DNA of 46,775 bases from Streptomyces sp. NRRL F-5727 (GTDB lineage Bacteria > Actinomycetota > Actinomycetes > Streptomycetales > Streptomycetaceae), in the NCBI RefSeq assembly GCF_000719555.1, contig NZ_JOGX01000052.1, positions 1 through 46,775 on the forward strand, given 5' to 3'. Both the position numbers and the translations under genes were made by a program. Below the pieces are notes generated by a model that had not been told where the DNA came from, searched no databases, and was given only the letters and a program-made list of their open reading frames with translations. Of the stretch, positions 38,303 to 46,775 are shown piece after piece (the stretch's first letter is position 1; every line of letters starts with the position of its first letter).

Positions 38303-40090
38303 ATGGCCCCTGACCCGCACGACTCCCCGTCGGCCGACTCCCCGCCGGACGACTCCCCGACGGCCGATCCCAGGCCGGACGGCTCCGGCTCCGCGACGGC
38401 CGATCCCGAGCCGGACGGGACCGCGCCGGACGGCGCCGCGGGCGCCGGGAAGCGTCGTCGGCCGTTCCGGCTCGACCTCACGCTTCCCGGCTGCTGGGGC
38501 GCGCTGCTGCTCGCCTGCCTCTCCTTCACACCGTCGCTGCTCCCCCGCGGCGGCTTCCTCCAGGGGCTGATCTGCGGCATCAGCGCGGCGATCGGGTACG
38601 GGCTCGGCGTGGTCGCGGCGTACGTCTGGCGGGCCTTCGCCGACCGGGAGGCGCGTCCCGCGTCGGTCCGGTCGTGGCAGGGCCTGGGCATCGCCGCGGT
38701 CGTGCTGTTCGGGCTCGCGTTCGGGTTCGGGCAGTACTGGCAGCACGAGATCCGCGCGCTCATGGGCGTCACGGAGTACAGCGTCCCCGCCGCCGTCGCC
38801 TGCCCGTTCGTCGCCGCCCTCGTCTTCTGGCTGCTGCTGACGGCCGGCCGGGGACTGCGATGGCTGTACCGGCGGGCCGCCGGGCTCCTTCGGCGTTGGA
38901 TCGGCCCGCGCGCCGCCCGGGCGGTCGGCTGGATCGCCGTGGCGGCCCTGGCGTGGTCGGTGGTCAGCGGGGTGCTCCTCTCCGGTTTCGTGAACGCGGT
39001 CAACGAGGCGTTCTCGGTACGGGACGACGAGACGCCCGAGGGCGTGCACCAGCCCACGTCAGCCCTGCGCTCCGGCGGGCCCGGCTCGCTGGTGCCGTGG
39101 GACACCCTGGGCTACCAGGGGCGGGCCTTCACCGGCAGCGGTCCGACGGCGCGGGACATCGGCGCGTTCACCCACCGCTCCGCGCAGGAGCCTGTCCGGG
39201 CCTACGCCGGGCTCCAGACCGCCGACGACGCCGAGACCCGCGCGGAGCGGGCCGTCGCGGACCTGGAACGGGCCGGCGGCTTCGAGCGCGCGAACCTGCT
39301 CGTCATGACCACCACGGGCAGCGGCTGGGTCGATCCCGCCGCCGTGGACTCCTTCGAGTACCTCGGCGACGGCGACGCGGCGACCGTCGCGATGCAGTAC
39401 TCGTACCTGCCGTCCTGGCTCTCCTACCTGGTGGACCAGTCCAAGGCCCGGGAGGCCGGCCGGGAGCTCTTCGACGCGGTCTACGACGTCTGGTCCAAGC
39501 TGCCCCAGGACGAGCGTCCGCGGCTCTTCGTCGCCGGCGAGAGCCTCGGCTCGTTCGGCGGGGAGACCGCGTTCAGCGGCGAGTACGACCTGCGCAACCG
39601 CACGGCCGGCACGGTCTTCGCCGGCCCGCCGAACTTCAACACCCTCTTCCGCGAGTTCAGCGACCACCGGGAACCGGGAAGCCCCGAGATCGAGCCCGTC
39701 TACAAGGACGGCCGGACCGTCAGGTTCACCGACGACCCGACCACCGGCATCACCCCGGCCGACCGGCCCTGGGACGGGACCCGGGTGCTGTACCTCATGC
39801 ACCCGTCCGACCCGATCGTCTGGTGGAGCCCGGACCTGGCGTTCACGCAGCCCGACTGGATCGGCGAGGCCCCCGGCGGCGACGTGCTGGAGGAGATGGT
39901 CTGGATCCCGTTCGTGACCTTCTGGCAGGTCACCGCCGACCTGCCGTTCTCCACGGGCGTCCCCGACGGGCACGGGCACACGTACAAGGCCGCGTACGTC
40001 GACGCCTGGAACGCGGTCATGCGGCCGGCGGACGTCACCCCGCAGGACCTGGAACGGCTCCGCGAGGTCATCCGGCCGCCGGAGGAGTGA
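38303..40090 (+). CDS. Membrane-bound alpha/beta hydrolase (PF10081-type)
   Basis: A 595-residue protein. Residues 1-50 are a Pro/Asp/Ser-rich acidic tail. Four or five hydrophobic spans follow (LLLACLSFTPSLLPRGGFLQGLICGISAAIGYGLGVVAAYVW; IAAVVLFGLAFGFG; VAALVFWLLLTAG; IAVAALAWSVVSGVLLSG). From about residue 260 comes a hydrolase domain with nucleophile elbow AGESLGSFGGE, preceded by LLVMTTTGSGWVDP and followed by MHPSDPIVWW (acid) and a late His (PDGHGHTYK). Mycobacterial relatives are membrane esterases of uncertain role. GGAGGACAGCC gives a strong start at ATG 38303. The 133-bp gap before it holds no clear site. Confidence 0.88.
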   Translation: MAPDPHDSPSADSPPDDSPTADPRPDGSGSATADPEPDGTAPDGAAGAGKRRRPFRLDLTLPGCWGALLLACLSFTPSLLPRGGFLQGLICGISAAIGYGLGVVAAYVWRAFADREARPASVRSWQGLGIAAVVLFGLAFGFGQYWQHEIRALMGVTEYSVPAAVACPFVAALVFWLLLTAGRGLRWLYRRAAGLLRRWIGPRAARAVGWIAVAALAWSVVSGVLLSGFVNAVNEAFSVRDDETPEGVHQPTSALRSGGPGSLVPWDTLGYQGRAFTGSGPTARDIGAFTHRSAQEPVRAYAGLQTADDAETRAERAVADLERAGGFERANLLVMTTTGSGWVDPAAVDSFEYLGDGDAATVAMQYSYLPSWLSYLVDQSKAREAGRELFDAVYDVWSKLPQDERPRLFVAGESLGSFGGETAFSGEYDLRNRTAGTVFAGPPNFNTLFREFSDHREPGSPEIEPVYKDGRTVRFTDDPTTGITPADRPWDGTRVLYLMHPSDPIVWWSPDLAFTQPDWIGEAPGGDVLEEMVWIPFVTFWQVTADLPFSTGVPDGHGHTYKAAYVDAWNAVMRPADVTPQDLERLREVIRPPEE

Positions 40091-40117
40091 CGCCCCGGTG
40101 CGCGGGGCGGCGCCCGG

Positions 40118-40900
40118 TCAGCGCAGCGCGAACCCGACGACGTACCCGAACGCGTTGAGCGCCCAGTGGAGCCCCATGGGCGCCAGCAGGCTGCCGCTGC
40201 GGCGCCGCAGTTCGCAGAAGACGACGCCGCCCGCCGCGGTGAAGAGCACGGCGGCCGCGACCGCGGCGACCGAGCCGGCCGCGGAGTCCCCGAAGACGCC
40301 CGTCAGCGCCGGTTTCGCGGTGGCCAGGTGCAGCGACGGAAGGACGTGCCAGAGGCCGAACAGGAGACTCGACACGGCCGTCGCCCAGACCGTCCCGCGG
40401 GCCCGCCGCACCAGCCCGTACAGCACGCCGCGGAAGGCGACCTCCTCCACCAGCACGGTGCCGACCGGGACCACCACGAGGACGCGCACCGCCAGCTCGG
40501 CGCCCGTCATCCCCTCGTACCGCCGGTCCTCGAACAGGGAGCGGGTCGCCGGGACGAGCGCGGCGACGGCGTAGCCGGCTCCCACCAGAGCCATCAGGAC
40601 CAGCGCCCACCGGGCCCCGCGCGCCCGGGTCCCGGCCGCCAGGCCGGCGTCCGCCAGGGTGCCGCCCGCCCAGCGCAGCAGACCGAGGAGCAGCGCGGTC
40701 ACGGCGAGGGCCGTCACCAGCCGGAGCAGCCCGGTCCAGTGGTTCAGGAGCAGATTGGCGGCGGCGAGGACGGCGACCGTGAGAGCCACGGCCCACCAGG
40801 TGCCGAGGGGCCCACGCCACCGGCTCCGCGGCCGGTGGGGCGCGGAGCCGTCGTGGGGGGCCGGGCGCGGTGCGGCGGCGTCCGGCCGGCGGGGAGTCAC
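40118..40900 (-). CDS. CPBP family intramembrane metalloprotease
   Basis: A 260-residue polytopic membrane protein. The three family motifs are present: EEVAFR (E-E-x3-R) in GTVLVEEVAFRGVLYGLVRR, FGLWH, and HWALNAFGY. These are the active-site Glu, His and His/Asn. Hydrophobic helices fill about residues 35-255; the first ~30 residues are a Pro/Arg-rich cytoplasmic tail. GTG 40900 is chosen as the start, with GGAGG 13 bases upstream. Convergent with the hydrolase, leaving 27 bp between stops. Targets unknown. Confidence 0.9.
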   Translation of the reverse strand: MTPRRPDAAAPRPAPHDGSAPHRPRSRWRGPLGTWWAVALTVAVLAAANLLLNHWTGLLRLVTALAVTALLLGLLRWAGGTLADAGLAAGTRARGARWALVLMALVGAGYAVAALVPATRSLFEDRRYEGMTGAELAVRVLVVVPVGTVLVEEVAFRGVLYGLVRRARGTVWATAVSSLLFGLWHVLPSLHLATAKPALTGVFGDSAAGSVAAVAAAVLFTAAGGVVFCELRRRSGSLLAPMGLHWALNAFGYVVGFALR

Positions 40901-40976
40901 AGGGGAAGTCCGTCCTCCGGCAGTGCCGACGGGTCGTCTCTCGTCCCTCCCTCCCCACCACGCTACCCGTGGCCCT

Positions 40977-41010
40977 CCCCCCGCGCCCGGCGGCACCGGA
41001 GGGCGGGGGG
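40977..41010 (-). terminator. Hairpin after the NRPS operon
   Basis: CCCCCCGC and GCGGGGGG can pair across an 18-base loop, 17 bp after the aminotransferase stop, at the end of the three-gene NRPS operon. The long loop makes it less certain. Confidence 0.45.
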
Positions 41011-41026
41011 CGTCGGCCGCGGGGCG

Positions 41027-42106
41027 TCAGGAGATGCGGTGGAGCCAGCCCTTCGGGTCGGGGGCGGTGCCGTGGTGGAGGTCCACCAGTGCCTCGCGCA
41101 TCGCGAGCGTCACGGGGCCGGGCTCGCCGTCGCCGATCGTCCAGTCGCCGTCCCGGTCCCTGACGTGGCCGACGGGGGTGACGACGGCGGCCGTCCCGGA
41201 GGCGAACACCTCGGTGATGCGGCCCTGCGCGCATTCCCGCCGCCACTGCTCCAGCGAGATCCTCTCCTCGCGGGGGACGTAGCCCATGCTCTCGGCGATG
41301 CCGAGCAGCGTGTCGCGGGTGACGCCGGGGAGCAGCGAACCGCTGAGGGCGGGGGTGACGATCTCGGCACCGGGTCCCGAGCCGCGCACGAAGAACATGT
41401 TCATGCCGCCCATCTCCTCGATCCAGGTGCGCTCCAGCGGGTCCAGCCAGACGACCTGCTGGCAGCCGGCCTCCTGGGCCTGGAGCTGGGCGACGAACGA
41501 ACCGGAGTAGTTCCCGGCGCACTTGACGTTGCCGGTGCCGCCCGGGATGGCGCGGCTGTGCTCGTGGCTGATCCACACGGAGACGGTCTCCATGGCCTTG
41601 CCGAAGAAGCCGCCCGCGACGAACGCCATCATCAGGTACTCGTACGTGTGGGAGGGGCGGAGCATCAGGTTGGCGTCCGCGCCGAACATCATCGGGCGCA
41701 GGTAGATGCTGTGGCTCGGGTCGTCGGAGAGCAGGCCCTGGTCGGCCCGGAGCACCTGCTCGATGGAGTCGACGAAGACGTCCTCGGGCAGCTCCGGCAT
41801 GGCCAGCCGGCGGGCGGAGCGCTGGAAGCGGCGGGCGTGGTCCCACGGCCGGAAGACGGCCACGCCGCCGTCGGTCTGCCGGTGGGCCTTCAGCCCCTCG
41901 AAGATGACCTGGGCGTAGTGCAGGCCGATGGTCCCCGGGTGCAGGGTGAGCGGCCGGAGCCGGCCGAGCTCGGGCTTGTGCCAGCCGTCGGCGGGGTTCC
42001 AGGAGAGCGTGTACATGTGGTCGGTGAAGGCGTCGCCGTGGCCGGGGGCGCGGACGGGCTGGGGCGCGGACGCGGCGGCGGAGTCGTGGTCGAAGGTGAG
42101 CGTCAT
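41027..42106 (-). CDS. ilvE: Branched-chain amino acid aminotransferase (class IV, PLP)
   Basis: A 359-residue class IV aminotransferase. Lys195 in GTGNVKCAGNYSGS binds PLP. GLHYAQVIFEGLKAHR near residue 61 and GMNMFFV / EVFASGTAAVVTPVG near the end are the BCAT signatures. It exchanges amino groups between Leu/Ile/Val-type acids and 2-oxoglutarate. Located last in the NRPS operon, 63 bp after the SnoaL-like gene. It may therefore supply a branched or non-proteinogenic amino acid to the peptide, rather than be the only housekeeping copy. Confidence 0.94.
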   Translation of the reverse strand: MTLTFDHDSAAASAPQPVRAPGHGDAFTDHMYTLSWNPADGWHKPELGRLRPLTLHPGTIGLHYAQVIFEGLKAHRQTDGGVAVFRPWDHARRFQRSARRLAMPELPEDVFVDSIEQVLRADQGLLSDDPSHSIYLRPMMFGADANLMLRPSHTYEYLMMAFVAGGFFGKAMETVSVWISHEHSRAIPGGTGNVKCAGNYSGSFVAQLQAQEAGCQQVVWLDPLERTWIEEMGGMNMFFVRGSGPGAEIVTPALSGSLLPGVTRDTLLGIAESMGYVPREERISLEQWRRECAQGRITEVFASGTAAVVTPVGHVRDRDGDWTIGDGEPGPVTLAMREALVDLHHGTAPDPKGWLHRIS

Positions 42107-42169
42107 GGCGGGTCCTTACGGGTCGTCGGGGTGGTGGCGGGGTGGTGGAGGGGTGCCGGCGCGGGCCGG

Positions 42170-42565
42170 TCAGACGAGCGGCGCGAAGAAGAAGGTGTCG
42201 CGGCGGGCGAAGCGGCCGTCGGCGGCGATCCGGAAGAAGTCGGCGAAGCGCAGTGCGACCGCGGTGCCGTCGTGGAGCTCGCCGTGGAACTCGCCGTGGA
42301 CGGCGATGTCGGAGCCCTCGGCGACGAGGGTGGTGAGGGTGTGGCGGCCGGCGCGGATGACCCGGGTGCCGCCGTAGAAGCGGGTGAGGCCCTCGTGGCC
42401 GTCGAAGGGCGGGTAGCCCGGGCGGTGGTAGACGGCGTCGGGGGTGAACAGGCTGACGAGGCCGGGGACGTCGCCGGCGTCGACGAGGTCGTAGTAGTGG
42501 CGCACCTGGGCCTCGGTGGAGGCGGCGGGGGCGACGGTCGTGGTGACGGTGGTGTCGGTGCGCAT
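42170..42565 (-). CDS. SnoaL/NTF2-like protein
   Basis: A 131-residue protein of the ketosteroid isomerase-like fold: an N-terminal helix (STEAQVRHYYDLVDAGDVPGLVSLFTPDAVYHRPGYPPFDGHEGLTRFYGG) and four to five strands ending in FADFFRIAADGRFARRDTFFF. The Asp and His/Arg placing resembles the family's cavity residues but no reaction can be assigned. Start ATG 42565 with AGGAGA upstream. It sits between the NRPS and the aminotransferase genes (gaps 48 and 63 bp), so it probably acts on the pathway intermediate or product. Confidence 0.87.
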   Translation of the reverse strand: MRTDTTVTTTVAPAASTEAQVRHYYDLVDAGDVPGLVSLFTPDAVYHRPGYPPFDGHEGLTRFYGGTRVIRAGRHTLTTLVAEGSDIAVHGEFHGELHDGTAVALRFADFFRIAADGRFARRDTFFFAPLV

Positions 42566-42613
42566 GCGGTCTCCTGGGTGGGGAGGTGACGGGAGGGACG
42601 GGTGGTCGGTGGA

Positions 42614-45600
42614 TCAGTGCGCCGGCGGGGTGAGCCGGTCGGCGAGGACGCCGGCGATGCGGGCGAGCGGATCGGGGCGGGTCATGGCGCCGTGGGCGCA
42701 GGGCACGTCGTGGACGTCGATCCGGCCGGCGACGTACGGCTGCCAGTCCCGCGGGTCCGGCCGGTGGCCGGTGCGGCCTTCGGTGGCGGCGAAGAACAGC
42801 AGGTCGCCGTCGAAGCGTTCGGGGACGAAGTCGTGGCGCAGCCGGACGTTGGCGGAGAACACCTCTGCAAGGGAGGCGAGTTGGCTGCTGGTGAAGTCGA
42901 CGAGCGGTCCGGCGTCCTGGCGGACGGCCTGCTCGAAGCGGGTGAAGGTCAGGGGTTCGGCGGGGACCGGGAGGCCCAGGGAGGCGAGCAGGGCGGCGAG
43001 CGTCGCCGGGCAGTGGGCGGGCGGCGGCCCGCCGGCCTGCCAGGACGGCGGCACGGGTGTGGCGCCGCCGGGTGCGGTGGGCTCGCCGGTGTGGCCGCCG
43101 GTGCCGTCGGCGGAATGATGCGGGTAGCCGTCCATGATCGCCAGGAGGGCGACCTGCTGTCCCTCGGCGCGCAGCCGGGTCGCCAGGGCGTGGGCGACGA
43201 GGCCGCCGAAGGACCAGCCGAGCAGGTGGTACGGCCCTTCGGGCTGCACCGAGCGGAGCTGGGCGAGGTAGTCCTTGACCATCGCGTCGAGCCCGGCCGC
43301 CGGCAGGTCCGGCGGGGTGAGGCCGCGGGCCTGGAGCCCGTACACCGGCCGCTCGGGGCCGAGGTGCCGGAGCAGACCGGCGTACACCCAGCTGATCCCG
43401 GCCGCGGGGTGGACGCAGAAGAGGGGTGCGGCCTGGGTGGCGGCACCGTGCGGGCGCAGCGGCAGCGGGGAGGCGAGCGAGCTGCCGGCCCGGGCCGGCC
43501 TGGTGGGGCCGGTGCGGTCGAGGCGGGGGGCGAGGCCGGCGACGGTGGGGGCCTCGAAGAGGGCCTGGATGCCGAGGTCGACGCCGAAGGCGCGGCGGAT
43601 GCCGGTGATCAGGCGGGTGGCGAGGAGGGAGTGGCCGCCGAGGTCGAAGAAGCCGTCGTCGATGCCGACGGTGTCCACGCCGAGCACTTCGGCGAACAGC
43701 CCGCACAGCGTCTCCTCGCGGCTGTCCCTCGGGCCTCGTGCGCCGGTGGTCTCCGTGAGGGCGGGCCGGGGCAGCCGGCGGCGGTCGAGCTTGCCGCTGG
43801 GGCCGAGGGGCAGCGCGTCGAGCCGGACGAAGAGGCTCGGGACCATGTGGGCGGGCAGGGCCCGGGCGGCGTGGTCGCGCAGCGCGCCGGTGTCGTCCCC
43901 GTCGTCCGCCGCCGCCCCGTTCGGGCCGCCGACGACGTACGCGACGAGGCGCCGGTCGCCGGGCCGGTCCTCGCGGACCACGACGGCCGCCTGGCGGACC
44001 TCGGGGTGGCGGGTCAACACGGCCGTGATCTCGCCGAGTTCGATGCGAAAGCCGCGGAGCTTGACCTGGTCGTCGGCGCGGCCGAGGAACTCCACGGCGC
44101 CGTCGGCGCGCCACCGGGCGAGGTCGCCGGTGCGGTACATCCGGCCGCCGGGCGGTCCGAAGGGGGCCGCGGTGAAGCGTTCGGCGGTGAGGCCGGGGCG
44201 GCCGAGGTAGCCGCGGGCGAGCTGGACGCCGGAGAGGTACAGCTCACCGGTCACGCCGGGCGGCACCGGGCGCAGTGCGGCGTCCAGGACGTGGACGCCG
44301 GTGTTCCACACGGGGCGCCCGATGGGGACGCCGGCGGCGCCGGCCGGTGATCCGGTGGCCGTGTCGGCGGGGTCGAAGCGGTGGCTGGTGACGTCGACGG
44401 CGGCCTCGGTCGGCCCGTAGAGGTTGTGCAGCTCGGCCGTGCTCGCGGCGGCGAACCGTTCGGCGAGGGCGGTGGGCAGGGCCTCGCCGCTGCAGATGAC
44501 GCGCCGCAGGGAGCGGCAGGCGGTGACGTCGGCGGCGGCGAGGAACGCCTCCAGCATCGAGGGCACGAAGTGGACGGTGGTGACGGAGTGGCGCCGGATC
44601 AGGTGGGCGAGGTGGTCGGGGTCCTTGTGGCCCTCGGGCCGGGCGACGACCAGGGTGGCGCCGGTGATCAGCGGCCAGAAGAACTCCCAGACGGAGACGT
44701 CGAAGCTGGACGGGGTCTTCTGGAGCACCCGCTCGCCGGGTTCGAGGCCGTAGGCGTGCTGCATCCAGGCCAGCCGGTTCACGATGGCGGCGTGGGTGAC
44801 GACGACGCCCTTGGGGCGGCCGGTGGAACCCGAGGTGTAGATGACGTAGGCGGGGTGGTCGGGCCGGGCCTCGGGGAGCGCGTGGACGGAGGCGGGCGCC
44901 GGGGCGGCTTCGAGTCGGGCGGTGAGGTCGGGGGTGAGGACGAGGACGGGTGCCGCGTCGTCGAGCATGTGGGCGACGCGGTCGCGCGGGTAGTCGGGGT
45001 CGACGGGCAGATAGGCGGCGCCGGCCTTGTGCACGGCGTGCAGGGCGACGAGGAGTTCCACCGAGCGGGGCAGGGCGACGGCGACGACGCGTTCGGGGCC
45101 GGCGCCGTGGGCGACGAGGTGCCGGGCGAGGTGGTCGGCGCGGGCGTCGAGCGCGGCGTAGTCGATCCGCTGGTCCTCGAAGAGGACGGCGGTGGCGTCG
45201 GGGGTGCGGCGGGCCTGGCCGGCGAAGAGCCGAGGCAGGGTGGTGGCCTCGACGGCGGCGGTGGTGTCGTTCCAGTGGTGCCGGATCCGGTCGTGCTCCT
45301 CGCCGGTGAGGAGGTCGACGGAGCCGAGGGCCCGGTCGGGGTCTTCGGCGAGGGCGGTGAGCAGGACGGACAGGCGCCGGGCCAGCAGCTCCACGGTGGC
45401 GTGGTCGAAGAGGTCGGAGGCGTAGCCGAGCGTCCAGTCGAGTCCGGCGGGCCGCCCCTCGGAGTCGTACCGCTCCTCGATGCCCACGATCTGGAAGAGG
45501 GGGTGGCGGGCGAGGGAGCGGGCCGGGTTCAGCTCCTCCACCAGCCGCTCGAACGGCAGGTCCTGGTGCGCGAACGCGTCCAGGTCGGCGTCCCTGACCC

Positions 45601-46775
45601 GGCGGACCAGGGCGCGGAAGGTCGGGTCGCCGGACGTGTCCGTGCGCAGCACGAGCGTGTTGACGAAGAAGCCGACGAGCTCGTCCAAGGCCTCGTCGGT
45701 CCGGCCGGCCACGGGCGTCCCCAGCGGTACGTCGGTCCCCGCGCCGAGCCGGGTGAGGAGCCCGGCCAGGGCCGCCTGGCACACCATGAACACGGTCGCA
45801 CCGCACGCCCGGGCCAGCTCGACCACCCGGCCGTGGACCTCGGCGTCGAGCGCCAGCGGCACCGCGTCGCCACGGTGGCCGGGCACGGCGGGGCGGGGGC
45901 GGTCGGCGGGCAGGGCCAGCTCCTCGGGGAGGTCCGCGAGGACGTTCCGCCAGTGCGCGAGCTGGCGGGCGGCGAGGCTGTCCGGATCGTCGGCGCGACC
46001 GAGGACGTCCTGCTGCCAGAGCGTGTAGTCCGCGTACTGCACGGGCAGTTCGGGGCGTACGGCGTCCCGGCCGGCGGCACGGGCCGTGTAGCCGTCGGCG
46101 ACCTCGCGGGCGAGGGCGCCCATGGACCAGCCGTCACAGACGATGTGGTGGAGGACGAGCAGGAGCACGTGGTCGTCGTCGCCGAGCGTGAACAGGGCGG
46201 CGCGCAGCGGCAGTCCGGTGGTCAGGTCGAAGGGCCGGCGGGCGGCCGCGCTGAGGACGTCGGTCAGCCGGTCCTCGTCGGTGGCGGAGAACTCCCAGGG
46301 CACGTCGGCCGCTTCGGGCGGCAGCACGTCCTGCCAGGGGCCGGAGTCGGACTCGGGGAAGCGGGTGCGGAGTGATTCGTGCCGGCGGACGGCGTCGGCG
46401 AGCGCGTCCTGGAGGGCCCGGCGGTCCAGGGGGCCGCGCAGCCGGACGGCGAAGGGCACGTTGTAGAGGGGGCTGCGCTCCACCCGGCTGAAGAACCAGA
46501 GGCGCTGCTGCGCGAAGGAGAGCGGCGGCGCCTCGGGGCGGGGAGCCGGGCGCAGGGCGCGCCGGGCCAGGGCGGCGGAGTCGAGCCGGTCGGCGAGACC
46601 GGCGGGGGTCGGCGCCTGGAACAGGTCGCGGACGGTCATCTCCACGCCGAGCGCGGCCCGCACGCGGGTGATCAGCCGGGCGGCGAGGAGGGAGTGGCCG
46701 CCGTGGGCGAAGAAGTCGTCGTCGATGCCGGTCCCGGGCAGGCCGAGGAGGTCGGCGAAGAGGCCGCAGAGGATC
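42614..46775 (-). CDS. Nonribosomal peptide synthetase, (T)-C-A-T-TE, C-terminal part
   Basis: The gene runs in from beyond the right edge; ~1386 residues are visible. Order: end of a carrier domain (DDFFAHGGHSLLAARL, ~46720-46670), condensation domain (PLSFAQQRLWFF; HHIVCDGWS at ~46126-46149), adenylation domain (YTSGSTGRPKG ~44806-44845; FDVSVWE; NLYGPTE; A10 GPSGKLDR), carrier domain (DLGGHSLLATRL, ~43630) and a type I thioesterase (GWSFGG ~43200-43220; His in CAHGAM). Specificity residues read D-V-W-H-I-S-L-V-D-K, one change from the EntF serine code, so the last module should add serine. The C domain looks LCL, with no epimerase. It ends the assembly line and starts the visible operon. 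Confidence 0.96.
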   Translation of the reverse strand, partial: ILCGLFADLLGLPGTGIDDDFFAHGGHSLLAARLITRVRAALGVEMTVRDLFQAPTPAGLADRLDSAALARRALRPAPRPEAPPLSFAQQRLWFFSRVERSPLYNVPFAVRLRGPLDRRALQDALADAVRRHESLRTRFPESDSGPWQDVLPPEAADVPWEFSATDEDRLTDVLSAAARRPFDLTTGLPLRAALFTLGDDDHVLLLVLHHIVCDGWSMGALAREVADGYTARAAGRDAVRPELPVQYADYTLWQQDVLGRADDPDSLAARQLAHWRNVLADLPEELALPADRPRPAVPGHRGDAVPLALDAEVHGRVVELARACGATVFMVCQAALAGLLTRLGAGTDVPLGTPVAGRTDEALDELVGFFVNTLVLRTDTSGDPTFRALVRRVRDADLDAFAHQDLPFERLVEELNPARSLARHPLFQIVGIEERYDSEGRPAGLDWTLGYASDLFDHATVELLARRLSVLLTALAEDPDRALGSVDLLTGEEHDRIRHHWNDTTAAVEATTLPRLFAGQARRTPDATAVLFEDQRIDYAALDARADHLARHLVAHGAGPERVVAVALPRSVELLVALHAVHKAGAAYLPVDPDYPRDRVAHMLDDAAPVLVLTPDLTARLEAAPAPASVHALPEARPDHPAYVIYTSGSTGRPKGVVVTHAAIVNRLAWMQHAYGLEPGERVLQKTPSSFDVSVWEFFWPLITGATLVVARPEGHKDPDHLAHLIRRHSVTTVHFVPSMLEAFLAAADVTACRSLRRVICSGEALPTALAERFAAASTAELHNLYGPTEAAVDVTSHRFDPADTATGSPAGAAGVPIGRPVWNTGVHVLDAALRPVPPGVTGELYLSGVQLARGYLGRPGLTAERFTAAPFGPPGGRMYRTGDLARWRADGAVEFLGRADDQVKLRGFRIELGEITAVLTRHPEVRQAAVVVREDRPGDRRLVAYVVGGPNGAAADDGDDTGALRDHAARALPAHMVPSLFVRLDALPLGPSGKLDRRRLPRPALTETTGARGPRDSREETLCGLFAEVLGVDTVGIDDGFFDLGGHSLLATRLITGIRRAFGVDLGIQALFEAPTVAGLAPRLDRTGPTRPARAGSSLASPLPLRPHGAATQAAPLFCVHPAAGISWVYAGLLRHLGPERPVYGLQARGLTPPDLPAAGLDAMVKDYLAQLRSVQPEGPYHLLGWSFGGLVAHALATRLRAEGQQVALLAIMDGYPHHSADGTGGHTGEPTAPGGATPVPPSWQAGGPPPAHCPATLAALLASLGLPVPAEPLTFTRFEQAVRQDAGPLVDFTSSQLASLAEVFSANVRLRHDFVPERFDGDLLFFAATEGRTGHRPDPRDWQPYVAGRIDVHDVPCAHGAMTRPDPLARIAGVLADRLTPPAH

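Noticed and set aside
36337..39105. A 922-codon minus-strand open frame
   Set aside because: Antisense to TetR, GlpD and the membrane hydrolase, with low-complexity composition and no domain.
40068..44114. A 1348-codon open frame on the minus strand
   Set aside because: It is an Arg/Pro/Ala-rich frame antisense or out of phase to the hydrolase, CPBP, aminotransferase, SnoaL and NRPS genes, all of which have recognisable domains; long shadows are usual at this GC content.
1..46775. CRISPR, tRNA, rRNA, IS elements or integrase/att sites
   Set aside because: No spaced repeat arrays, cloverleaf-like sequences, transposase or recombinase motifs were seen in any reading of the window; the repeats present are directly tandem.

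Overview
The window is 46.8 kb of very GC-rich DNA with strong third-position G/C bias, frequent GTG starts, purine-rich ribosome binding sites, GC-rich hairpin terminators without U-tracts, and many tightly packed regulator/enzyme pairs. This fits a Streptomyces (or close actinomycete) chromosome. I saw no tRNA, rRNA, CRISPR array or insertion sequence.

Left part (1-22.5 kb) is mostly small metabolic and regulatory modules. They are: a partial FAD monooxygenase divergent from its TetR regulator, with two clear operators; a secreted S8 protease; a GlxA-type AraC regulator divergent from a zinc-independent alcohol dehydrogenase/quinone reductase; an Lrp/AsnC regulator divergent from an SMP-30 lactonase; a LysE exporter divergent from a second Lrp regulator; a DGPF-domain protein with a long ECF sigma factor of the ECF42 type and a matching candidate promoter; and a secreted DUF3103-like protein. 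These are followed by a NUDIX hydrolase, an S33 peptidase, a Baeyer-Villiger-type monooxygenase, a PASTA-like lipoprotein, DinB and DHFR-like proteins and several small unknowns. Between about 16 and 20 kb there are broken genes: a frameshifted membrane-protein remnant and a deletion scar that joined an MFS transporter fragment tail to tail with a small basic-protein gene.

Middle part (22.5-33.4 kb) is the most unusual. Two radical SAM enzymes, one with a SPASM domain and one AmmeMemoRadiSam/PflA-like with an extra C-terminal domain, overlap by 4 bp. They are divergent from a GNAT-ATP-grasp fusion. Next comes an adenylation domain that has lost its phosphate-binding loop and its A10 lysine and is fused to four membrane segments; it lies behind a GlxA-type regulator. 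A large dyad separates that regulator from a dienelactone hydrolase, followed by a P450 and its [3Fe-4S] ferredoxin under an operator-covered promoter. This looks like an uncharacterised modification or biosynthesis locus; no convincing precursor peptide was found.

Right part. 33.4-38.2 kb is a glycerol-3-phosphate/ether-lipid type locus (DAG-kinase-like protein, alkyl-DHAP-synthase-like flavoprotein, TetR, glycerol-3-phosphate dehydrogenase). It is followed by a membrane alpha/beta hydrolase and a CPBP protease. 41.0-46.8 kb is the end of an NRPS operon: a (T)-C-A-T-TE protein whose A-domain specificity residues read as a serine code, followed by a SnoaL-like protein and a branched-chain aminotransferase. 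The NRPS runs off the right edge.
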